Part shown: positions 1-5,405 of the stretch, piece by piece
Layout of the letters: each line of letters opens with the position of its first letter
How positions within the stretch are numbered: the first letter of the stretch is position 1
Assembly (NCBI GenBank): GCA_023230825.1
Contig: JALNWO010000095.1
Coordinates: 1-6,460 of the forward strand
Source: Acholeplasmataceae bacterium
GTDB taxonomy: Bacteria > Bacillota_I > Bacilli_A > Acholeplasmatales > Acholeplasmataceae
Reading direction: 5' to 3'
Length of the DNA stretch: 6,460 nt
The notes under the pieces: model-generated
What the model was told of the DNA's origin: nothing
Seen by the model: the letters and a program-made list of their open reading frames with translations, nothing else
Database searches by the model: none
Made by a program: the position numbers and the translations under genes

Positions 1-1441
1 ACATGCAACTTCAAAAATAAAAACAGAATATGACTTAAGTCGCATTCACACTTTGGGCTTTCGTGGAGAGGCTTTGGCTGCGATTCAAGCAGTCGCAAAA
101 GTTACTTTAAAAACGAAAACAGAGACAGACGATGGTGTTCAAGTTATTTATCATGGAGGCCATTTCGTCAATCATGAAAAAGCGACGTTAAATAGAGGAA
201 CGGTCGTCATTGTTGAAGACCTCTTTTATAATACCCCAGCCCGTTTTAAATATATTAAGTCCGAACAAGCAGAAAAAAACCAAATCATTGACATTTTTGA
301 TCGTTTAGCTCTAGCAAACCCAGCCGTTCGTTTCCAGTTATGGATCGATGGAAAGTTGACTAAAGAAACGTTTGGTCAAAATGATTTTCAACAACTGATC
401 GACCAAATTTACGGGACTTCATTTGCGAAAGACTTAATTACCTTTAAGGAGCGAATGCAAAACATCGATATTGAGGGTTATTTAGTGAGCCCAAAAATCT
501 CACGAACTCGTAAAAAAGATATTTCTCTTTTCGTCAATCAAAGATACATTAGAAACTATCGTTTAACTCAAGCAGTCATCGATGGATATCATAGTTTCTT
601 AATGGTCAATAAATATCCCATTGCCGTTATTCATCTAACAATTGATCCCCAGCTTTTAGATGTCAATGTCCATCCCCAAAAACTGGAGATTAAATTGATG
701 AATGAATCGCTATTAGCCTTTCAAATCGAGCAAGAAATAAAACGTGCTCTTGAACAAAAAACACATGCCATCCCTGAACGTTTCCAAGATATTTATCGTC
801 CCAAAGAAGAACAGTATGTCGTTCAGCAATTTCTTTTTGAAAGTGAGGCAGAATCACCAGAAACATCACCAAAAATTCCTGACATGGAATTTATTGGCAT
901 TTTCTCCGGTACGTATTTGCTCTTTCAAAATGAAAAAGGTCTTTATTTCATCGATCAACACGCAGCAGAAGAACGGATTCGTTATGAATATTATTATGAA
1001 AAATTAGGTCAACCACAAAAAAGCCAACGTCATTTACTTATTCCTTATCATCCAGAGTTAACTAAAATGGATTGGCTCATCATTCATAAACACGAAGAAC
1101 AACTAAAAGAGTATCAATTTGCCTTTAAAAATGAGCAGTTGATCGGCTGTCCTGTTTGGCTTAGAGAAACAGAAATTGACATTGCTCTTCAAGATATAGT
1201 CGAACAGCTATCAGAGACAAATACCATCGATTTAGCGAAATTAAGAGATGCTTTAGCTAAAGACATTTCTTGTAAAAGTTCAATTCGTGCTAATCATCGT
1301 ATCAGTCTTTTAGAAATTCAACAGCTCGTCAAAGATTTACGTGCTTGTAAAAATCCGTACACATGTCCCCATGGTCGTCCGACCATTATCAAATTATCAC
1401 ATTATGACGTTGAACGGATGTTTAAACGGGTGGTCTCATGA
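1..1441 (+). CDS. mutL: DNA mismatch repair protein MutL, 5'-truncated by the window edge
   Basis: MutL is the GHL-ATPase that links MutS mismatch recognition to strand incision. The frame is open from base 2 and already reads HATSKI...TLGFRGEAL, the ATP-lid motifs of the N-terminal domain, so the TTG at 53 is internal and roughly 75 N-terminal residues lie upstream. Visible in order are GFRGEAL (56-76), NTPARFKY (near 229), DVNVHPQKLEIK (near 660), a short acidic linker with a clamp-type QQFLF (824-838), the C-terminal endonuclease metal motif DQHA-xx-E-xxxx-E (953-988), SCKSSIRAN (from 1268) and CPHGRPT (1364-1384). The intact DQHA motif indicates a nicking MutL, as in bacteria lacking MutH. 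The 479 visible residues plus the missing part suggest about 555 in total, compact for the family because the linker is short. The TGA stop overlaps the miaA start. mutS would be expected upstream, but that is inference. Confidence 0.97.
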   Translation, partial: HATSKIKTEYDLSRIHTLGFRGEALAAIQAVAKVTLKTKTETDDGVQVIYHGGHFVNHEKATLNRGTVVIVEDLFYNTPARFKYIKSEQAEKNQIIDIFDRLALANPAVRFQLWIDGKLTKETFGQNDFQQLIDQIYGTSFAKDLITFKERMQNIDIEGYLVSPKISRTRKKDISLFVNQRYIRNYRLTQAVIDGYHSFLMVNKYPIAVIHLTIDPQLLDVNVHPQKLEIKLMNESLLAFQIEQEIKRALEQKTHAIPERFQDIYRPKEEQYVVQQFLFESEAESPETSPKIPDMEFIGIFSGTYLLFQNEKGLYFIDQHAAEERIRYEYYYEKLGQPQKSQRHLLIPYHPELTKMDWLIIHKHEEQLKEYQFAFKNEQLIGCPVWLRETEIDIALQDIVEQLSETNTIDLAKLRDALAKDISCKSSIRANHRISLLEIQQLVKDLRACKNPYTCPHGRPTIIKLSHYDVERMFKRVVS

Positions 1442-2319
1442 AAAAAGTCGTCGTCATTGTTGGCCCAACGGCCTCAGGTAAAACAGCCTTATCTGTTCAA
1501 ATCGCCAAACAAATCAATGCAGAGATTATTAATGGTGATTCTGTTCAAGTTTATCAAGGCCTTAATATTGGCTCTGCCAAAATTACTGATAGAGAAAAAG
1601 AAGGTGTTAAACACCATCTTTTAGATATTCGTCATCCGAGTGAACTATACACAGTATATGATTTTCAAAAAGATGCTCGTGCCTTAATTGAAACCATCGA
1701 ACGTCCAATGATCGTTGGAGGAACAGGTTTGTATATTCAAGCGGCGCTGTATGATTATGAGTTTGAAGATGAAATGGCAAAAAAACCATCTTTCCTTGAA
1801 CAACACCAAGATTTATCAAACCAAGAACTTTATGATAAGTTACTGCAGTTAGATCCTAATATTAAAATCGATGTTCATAATCGAAGACGGCTGTTACGTG
1901 CTTTAGAAATGGCTCTATCAGGCATTCTTCGGTCAGATAAGAAACGGAAAGACATCCCTTTGTATGACTTATGTATTTTATATTTGGATGTTGATCGAAA
2001 ATACTTAGAAGAACGCCTCCATGTCCGTCTTGATCAACAGCTTGCTCAAGGATTTCTTGATGAAGTTAAGCAATTATCAGACCAAAATATTGTTTTAAAT
2101 ATGATTGGTTACCGAGAAATTCATCAGTATTTAATCGGTGCTATTGATGAAGAAACGATGAAAAGACAAATTATTAAGAAAACAAAACTACTTGCTAAAC
2201 GGCAAAAAACATGGTTTAAAAACCAAATGCGAGTCCATCTATTAAACATTACAGATCCTAACCTTGAAGAACAAGCATTAAATATCGTTGAACAATTTTA
2301 CAAGGAGGAATCATCATGA
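1438..2319 (+). CDS. miaA: tRNA dimethylallyltransferase MiaA
   Basis: MiaA transfers a dimethylallyl group from DMAPP to N6 of A37 in tRNAs that read UNN codons, the first step towards (ms2)i6A. The 293-residue protein is complete. It shows the P-loop GPTASGKT (9-16), the substrate motif GDSVQVYQGLNIGSAK (33-48) with the conserved Asp34, HHLLDI (59-64), VGGTGLYIQA (93-102), RRRLLRALEM (149-158), MIGYREI (222-228) and the C-terminal KLLAKRQKTWF (250-260). The segment before RRRLLRALE reads VHN where relatives usually have IHPNN or IHPND, so it is about two residues shorter. The ATG sits inside an ATGA overlap with the mutL stop, and only a weak GGGTGGT (1428-1434) precedes it, so translation probably depends on ribosomes finishing mutL. 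The order mutL-miaA is common in Bacillota; hfq, often next, is absent. Confidence 0.97.
   Translation: MKKVVVIVGPTASGKTALSVQIAKQINAEIINGDSVQVYQGLNIGSAKITDREKEGVKHHLLDIRHPSELYTVYDFQKDARALIETIERPMIVGGTGLYIQAALYDYEFEDEMAKKPSFLEQHQDLSNQELYDKLLQLDPNIKIDVHNRRRLLRALEMALSGILRSDKKRKDIPLYDLCILYLDVDRKYLEERLHVRLDQQLAQGFLDEVKQLSDQNIVLNMIGYREIHQYLIGAIDEETMKRQIIKKTKLLAKRQKTWFKNQMRVHLLNITDPNLEEQALNIVEQFYKEESS
2302..2308 (+). promoter_or_regulatory. Ribosome binding site of aroK, inside miaA
   Basis: AAGGAGG lies 7 nt before the aroK ATG, within the last codons of miaA. It is the strongest Shine-Dalgarno site in the operon and confirms the overlapping aroK start. Confidence 0.85.
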
Positions 2320-2807
2320 GAATTTATTTAATTGGCATGCCTGGCACTGGAAAAACAACTGTGGGAAAAGCGTTAGCTCTCGCTTTGAGAGCCCCTTTCT
2401 ATGATTTAGATGCTTTAGTCGAAGAAGATGCACTGATGTTTATTGAAGACATTTTCGAACATCATGGTGAAGAGACTTTTCGCAAACTTGAAACCGAACA
2501 ATTAAAGCTACTTAAAGACCCAAGAGCAGTTGTTTCTTGTGGTGGTGGTATCGTTACTGTTAGAGAAAATAAAGATGTTATGGATGGTTTAACAATATAT
2601 TTAGATACCGACATCGATATCATTCGTGAGCGTCTTTCACAAGATTACGAGCGGCCCTTACTAAAACAAAAAAGTTTGGACCAATTATACGATGAACGCT
2701 TTTTACAATATCAACATTTTGCCGATCTTATTGTCGATAACAATGGTTCCGCTGAAAAAACTGTTAACGCGATTTTGCTTCATTTAAATAAAGGAAAAAC
2801 CGTATGA
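2316..2807 (+). CDS. aroK: Shikimate kinase AroK
   Basis: Shikimate kinase phosphorylates shikimate at the 3-OH with ATP, the fifth step of the chorismate pathway, in the cytoplasm. The 163-residue length is typical. Visible motifs are the P-loop GMPGTGKTT (7-15), the shikimate-binding FYDLD (28-32, Asp32), the GEETFRKLE segment (51-59) with Arg56, SCGGG (74-78), the lid arginine in ERPLL (112-116), and the adenine-side helix ERFLQYQHFADLIV (127-140). All expected catalytic and binding residues appear to be present, so the enzyme looks active. The start overlaps the miaA stop as ATGA and has an excellent SD inside miaA; the end overlaps the aroQ start in the same way. Pairing with aroQ supports a shikimate role over another P-loop kinase such as gluconate kinase. 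Confidence 0.95.
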   Translation: MRIYLIGMPGTGKTTVGKALALALRAPFYDLDALVEEDALMFIEDIFEHHGEETFRKLETEQLKLLKDPRAVVSCGGGIVTVRENKDVMDGLTIYLDTDIDIIRERLSQDYERPLLKQKSLDQLYDERFLQYQHFADLIVDNNGSAEKTVNAILLHLNKGKTV

Positions 2808-3244
2808 AAATATTAGTTTTACATGGCCCAAATTTAAATCTTTTAGGAAAAAGAAATGTTATGCACTATGGCAACCTGACACAAAAAGAACTTTTTCAAA
2901 TGTTAAAAGAACAATTTCCCAATGTTAGCTTTGATTTTTATCAAAGCAATCATGAAGGGCAACTGATCGATTGGATTCAAACAGCCGACCATTTTTACAA
3001 TGGACTTTTAATTAATCCAGGTGCTTATACGCATACATCCGTCGCCATTCGCGATGCACTAGAGGTGACTCAATGTTTAAAAGTTGCAGTTCATTTATCT
3101 GATATTACTAAGCGTGAGAATTTTCGTCAAACGGATTATGTACAAGCTGTTTGTGATCAAACATTTATGGGGAAACAAGCAAAAAGTTATGTTGAAGCCA
3201 TTGCATGGATGATTGAACAACCACCAAAAAAAGTGAATCTTTAA
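2804..3244 (+). CDS. aroQ: Type II 3-dehydroquinate dehydratase AroQ, with active-site substitutions
   Basis: This dodecameric flavodoxin-fold enzyme dehydrates 3-dehydroquinate to 3-dehydroshikimate, the third step of the shikimate pathway. The 146-residue protein has the family motifs HGPNLNLLGKR (7-17, Arg17), catalytic Tyr22 in HYG, SNHEG (48-52), INPGAYTHTS (70-79, Asn71 and His77), Asp84, and VHLSD (96-100) followed by RENFR (104-108). The usual pattern at the proton-donor strand is E-V-H-[IL]-S-N; here it is A-V-H-L-S-D, so the Glu preceding the catalytic His is Ala95 and the Asn is Asp100. The C-terminal glycine-rich GxG-x-x-x-Y region is also degenerate (MGKQAKSY). The enzyme may be impaired, or the change may be compensated. 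The start overlaps the aroK stop (ATGA) and has AAGGA (2791-2795) 8 nt upstream. Family assignment is firm; full activity is not. Confidence 0.92.
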   Translation: MKILVLHGPNLNLLGKRNVMHYGNLTQKELFQMLKEQFPNVSFDFYQSNHEGQLIDWIQTADHFYNGLLINPGAYTHTSVAIRDALEVTQCLKVAVHLSDITKRENFRQTDYVQAVCDQTFMGKQAKSYVEAIAWMIEQPPKKVNL

Positions 3245-3314
3245 GCGTTTAAAAATAAACCCAATTATAAAGGGTTGAAAAACCATTCATTCCATTAAAA
3301 AATAACTCTATCAC
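3245..3314 (+). other. Intergenic spacer after aroQ, no clear terminator
   Basis: This stretch holds only weak hairpins: GTTTA-aaaa-TAAAC (3247-3260), AACCC/GGGTT (3258-3262 with 3272-3276), and GGTT-GAAA-AACC (3273-3284), which competes with the second. None is followed by a U-tract on the + strand, so no intrinsic terminator is called for the mutL-aroQ operon. Transcripts may read into csp. Confidence 0.5.
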
Positions 3315-3342
3315 TTGTATTTCAACTTATTTTGTGTATAAT
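3315..3342 (+). promoter_or_regulatory. Sigma-A-type promoter of the cold-shock gene
   Basis: The -35 box TTGTAT (3315-3320) and a perfect -10 TATAAT (3337-3342) are separated by 16 bp, with an A-run just upstream (about 3297-3302). The predicted transcript start near 3349 leaves a leader of about 38 nt. That is much shorter than the long structured cspA leader of E. coli, so any cold control would work differently. Confidence 0.8.
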
Positions 3343-3386
3343 GGGAATAGACATTAAGTTGTTAGATTTAAAGAAGGAGTAACGTA

Positions 3387-3584
3387 ATGAAAGGCACTGT
3401 AAAATGGTTTGACTCTGATAAAGGATATGGTTTCATATCTACAGAAGATAACAAAGACGTGTTTGTACACTTTTCAGCAATCGAATCTGAAGGTTACAAA
3501 ACATTAGCAGAAGGCGACCAAGTAGAATTTGAAGTTAAAGACGGCGACCGTGGACCACAAGCGGCTAACGTAGTTAAATTATAA
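3387..3584 (+). CDS. csp: Cold-shock domain protein (CspA/CspB family)
   Basis: This is a single OB-fold protein that binds single-stranded RNA and DNA and acts as an RNA chaperone in the cytoplasm. The 65 residues cover the whole family length. They start with [18 protein letters not shown], which contains RNP1 (KGYGFIS), followed by RNP2 (VFVHFSAI) and end with PQAANVVKL. The aromatic nucleic-acid-stacking residues of the family (Trp8, Phe9, the RNP1 Tyr/Phe pair, the RNP2 Phe residues) are present. The SD AAGGAG (3374-3379) sits 7 nt before the ATG. The gene has its own promoter and a strong terminator, so it is a monocistronic unit. The sequence alone does not tell whether it is cold-induced or constitutive, nor which paralogue (cspA, B, C or D) it matches. 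Confidence 0.97.
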   Translation: MKGTVKWFDSDKGYGFISTEDNKDVFVHFSAIESEGYKTLAEGDQVEFEVKDGDRGPQAANVVKL

Positions 3585-3606
3585 TTTTAAAATTTATTTA
3601 GGTAGT

Positions 3607-3643
3607 AAGGGGAATTTCTTCGGAAATTCCCCCTTCTTTTTTT
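3607..3643 (+). terminator. Rho-independent terminator of csp
   Basis: A 10-bp perfect stem (3609-3618 with 3623-3632) is closed by a C(UUCG)G tetraloop. It is extended by two A-U pairs past a one-base bulge and followed by C and seven T (3637-3643). The UUCG loop makes this an unusually stable hairpin. Confidence 0.93.
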
Positions 3644-3693
3644 ATCACTTAAAGAGGCTACTTTTTGGAAAAATATGTAATTGCTATCTCCAG

Positions 3694-3722
3694 TTGTTTA
3701 CCCTTATATCTTATGATATAAT
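3694..3722 (+). promoter_or_regulatory. Extended -10 promoter of the fic gene
   Basis: TTGTTT (3694-3699) and TATAAT (3717-3722) are 17 bp apart, and TGA immediately upstream gives the extended -10 form TGnTATAAT (3714-3722). Transcription should start near 3729-3731. That would put the ATG at 3733 at the very 5' end of the mRNA and leave about 20 nt before the ATG at 3751. Confidence 0.82.
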
Positions 3723-3734
3723 CTCATTATAGAT

Positions 3735-3741
3735 GGGAGTG
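3735..3741 (+). promoter_or_regulatory. Ribosome binding site that decides the fic start
   Basis: GGGAGTG lies 9 nt before the ATG at 3751. The in-frame ATG at 3733 has no SD and overlaps this site, so 3751 is the preferred start. Confidence 0.75.
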
Positions 3742-3750
3742 ATACAAGCT

Positions 3751-4476
3751 ATGGAGAAAGACCTTTTGGAGCTTGAGCGTCAACACTTAAAAAATGTAAG
3801 AGAAGAATGTGATCCGCAACAAATTTTAGAACTCGAAGAAAAATTCACATTTACCTACACCTATGATGCCTTAGGTGTTGGCGAAAACAGAATGTCTTAT
3901 GAAGACATTAAAAGAATTAGTAAAGCGAAAGCTTTACCTGATTATAGTGAACGCGAACAAAAAGAAATTTTAAACCATATTAAAGCGTTTGCTTATGTTA
4001 AAGAAGAAGCGAAATCAGGCCGGCCGCTAAACGAAGAAAAGTTAAAAGACATTCACGAGATTTTAGTCGATGGAATTTTTTTAGGCGGCGTTTATCGGAA
4101 CGTAAACATCAGTATTTTTGGGGCGACTCATCAACCCCCAGATTACGTTAAAGTATATGACCGAATGGCTAAATTTTTTACTAATTTAGAACACTTTAAA
4201 GGGACCCCTTTAGAAGTTGCGACGTATGCCCATGCAAGTATCGCTAAAATTCATCCGTTTGTTGATGCGAACGGTCGCTTAGCAAAGTTGGTATTAAATT
4301 TCTATTTAATCCAAAATGACTTTTTACCAATTTCTATCCCTGTAGAAGAGATAAAAACATACATTGAAAAACTAGAAATTTTTAAGACAGAAAAAGATCT
4401 AAAGCCGCTGACAGAATTTTTCCGTAACCTCTTAATTAAACGATACGAAGAAGTTTTACAAATACTAGATATTTGA
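3751..4476 (+). CDS. Stand-alone Fic-domain protein with variant active-site and inhibitory motifs
   Basis: Fic proteins usually transfer AMP from ATP to hydroxyl groups on target proteins. This 241-residue protein (247 if started at 3733) has an N-terminal helical region, the target-docking flap GGVYRNVNISIFGATHQPP (112-130), and the Fic core HPFVDANGRLAK (168-179) with catalytic His168, Asp172, Asn174 and Arg176. Two departures stand out. The last position of HxFx[DE]GNGRxxR is Lys179 instead of Arg, with Ala173 in the Gly slot. The N-terminal motif, normally [ST]xxxE[GN], reads LGVGEN (41-46), with Leu for Ser/Thr, or with the Glu shifted by one if aligned to SxxIEGN. In known Fic proteins that Glu pairs with the second Arg to block ATP, so both partners have changed. 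No signal peptide, membrane segment or antitoxin partner is seen. It has its own promoter and terminator. The target is unknown. Confidence 0.93.
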   Translation: MEKDLLELERQHLKNVREECDPQQILELEEKFTFTYTYDALGVGENRMSYEDIKRISKAKALPDYSEREQKEILNHIKAFAYVKEEAKSGRPLNEEKLKDIHEILVDGIFLGGVYRNVNISIFGATHQPPDYVKVYDRMAKFFTNLEHFKGTPLEVATYAHASIAKIHPFVDANGRLAKLVLNFYLIQNDFLPISIPVEEIKTYIEKLEIFKTEKDLKPLTEFFRNLLIKRYEEVLQILDI

Positions 4477-4498
4477 GTGCGCAAGCACTCTTTTTTTT
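4475..4498 (+). terminator. Rho-independent terminator of fic, overlapping its stop codon
   Basis: The stem GAGTGC/GCACTC (4475-4480 with 4485-4490) is closed by a GCAA (GNRA) tetraloop and followed by eight T (4491-4498). The GA of the TGA stop forms the first two bases of the stem, so a terminating ribosome would cover the hairpin. Confidence 0.9.
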
Positions 4499-4500
4499 GG

Positions 4501-4528
4501 TGCTTTTTGTTTGATTATATGTTACAAT
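4501..4528 (+). promoter_or_regulatory. Probable extended -10 promoter of cvfB-proS
   Basis: TGT-TACAAT (4520-4528) fits an extended -10 element. The -35 is poor: the best candidate, TGCTTT (4501-4506), is 16 bp upstream. The promoter starts immediately after the fic terminator U-tract, and the CDS begins 17 nt after the -10, so the leader is very short (roughly 10 nt). Confidence 0.55.
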
Positions 4529-4544
4529 TAGAAGTGGTGATGAA

Positions 4545-5387
4545 ATGGCGATAACAATTGGCATAACCCAAAAATTAACCGTTGATCGAAAAACCGATAT
4601 TGGCTACATGTTGACCGATCAGACGGAAGACGTTTTTTTACATTTTAATGAAAGTCTTTATCAAGAATTAAAGCCTAGAGATGTTGTAGAAGCATTTGTC
4701 TATTTAGACCATAAAGGGCGAAGAGCCGCCACTTTAAAAACATCTTTAATCGATTTAAACGCTCCAGAATTCTTACGTGTGACGAGTGTAGAACCGAAAC
4801 TTGGCGTCTTTTTAGATATGGGAATTGCGAAGGATTTATTGTTATCTGCTGAAGATTTACCTGCTGATAAAAATGCCTGGCCACATGTGGATGATCTTGT
4901 TTATGTTCATTTGAAAATCAAAGGCAAGATGGTTGCCAAAATGGCAACAAGAAAAGATCTTTTAGAAGATGGTTTGATTACACGCGAAGTGAAAGATAAA
5001 GTAGATGCCTACATTTACGGAATTACATCGAGTGGACTGCAATTAATAACCGCTCAAAAAGAACACCTTTTTGTTCATGAATCACTGATCCAAGGTCAGT
5101 ATCGAATTGGTCAAAAAGTGGAAGTGCAAATTACCTATATATCTGATAAAGGAATCAACGGCTCCCTCATTGAACAAAAAGAAACAAAACGTTTGGATGA
5201 TGCAGCAATGATTCTCCACTATTTAAAATCTCATGGTGAGCTCCCTCTAGACGCAAATAGTTCACCAGAAGCGATCAAAGAATTTTTTAGTGACATGAGT
5301 AAAAAAGCTTTTAAACGAGCAGTAGGAAATTTATATCGACAACGTCAAGTCATATTCGTTTCCGGAAAAACCATTTTAGTGAAATAA
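4545..5387 (+). CDS. cvfB: CvfB/YitL-type S1 RNA-binding regulatory protein
   Basis: CvfB-family proteins bind RNA in the cytoplasm; in staphylococci the family member affects virulence-factor expression. The 280-residue protein matches the family length and layout. It has three S1-like OB folds at about 1-65 (with DVFLHFNESL), 70-137 (LGVFLDMGIAKDLLLSAEDL) and 147-212 (LFVHESLI...GQKVEVQITYI), then a C-terminal winged helix at about 218-280 with the family signature SKKAFKRAVGNLYR (252-265). The ATG at 4545 is preceded by GAAGTGG (4531-4537, 7-nt spacing) or GGTGAT (4536-4541, 3-nt spacing), an only moderate SD. The gene ends 18 nt before proS, with no terminator between, so the two are probably cotranscribed. 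The function in this organism is inferred from the family only. Confidence 0.93.
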   Translation: MAITIGITQKLTVDRKTDIGYMLTDQTEDVFLHFNESLYQELKPRDVVEAFVYLDHKGRRAATLKTSLIDLNAPEFLRVTSVEPKLGVFLDMGIAKDLLLSAEDLPADKNAWPHVDDLVYVHLKIKGKMVAKMATRKDLLEDGLITREVKDKVDAYIYGITSSGLQLITAQKEHLFVHESLIQGQYRIGQKVEVQITYISDKGINGSLIEQKETKRLDDAAMILHYLKSHGELPLDANSSPEAIKEFFSDMSKKAFKRAVGNLYRQRQVIFVSGKTILVK

Positions 5388-5405
5388 ACAAAGGAGCGTG
5401 CGTCG

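Noticed and set aside
53..55. TTG as the start of the mutL reading frame
   Set aside because: The frame stays open back to base 2 and encodes conserved MutL sequence (HATSKI, RIHTLGFRGEAL), so the TTG is internal and the gene starts outside the window.
690..1007. Open frames on both strands inside mutL (60-aa minus, 87-aa plus)
   Set aside because: They overlap conserved mutL coding sequence, have no recognisable motif, and no SD or promoter was identified.
3258..3276. Possible terminator AACCC/GGGTT after aroQ
   Set aside because: The stem is only five pairs and is followed by GAAAAACC rather than a U-tract. The minus strand has a better T-rich tail, but no minus-strand gene exists there.
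3583..3594. Perfect 12-bp palindrome AATTTTAAAATT at the csp stop codon
   Set aside because: It contains only A and T in an AT-rich spacer and is easily explained by chance; no sign of an operator role.
3644..3693. Spacer between the csp terminator and the fic promoter as a possible small RNA or operator
   Set aside because: Only a weak AAAG/CTTT pairing is visible, with no promoter, terminator or repeat of its own.
3751..4476. Fic gene as the toxin of a Doc/Phd or FicT/FicA toxin-antitoxin pair
   Set aside because: No small antitoxin gene lies on either side, and the core is HPFxDANGR rather than the NKR form of Doc; it is better described as a solo Fic protein.
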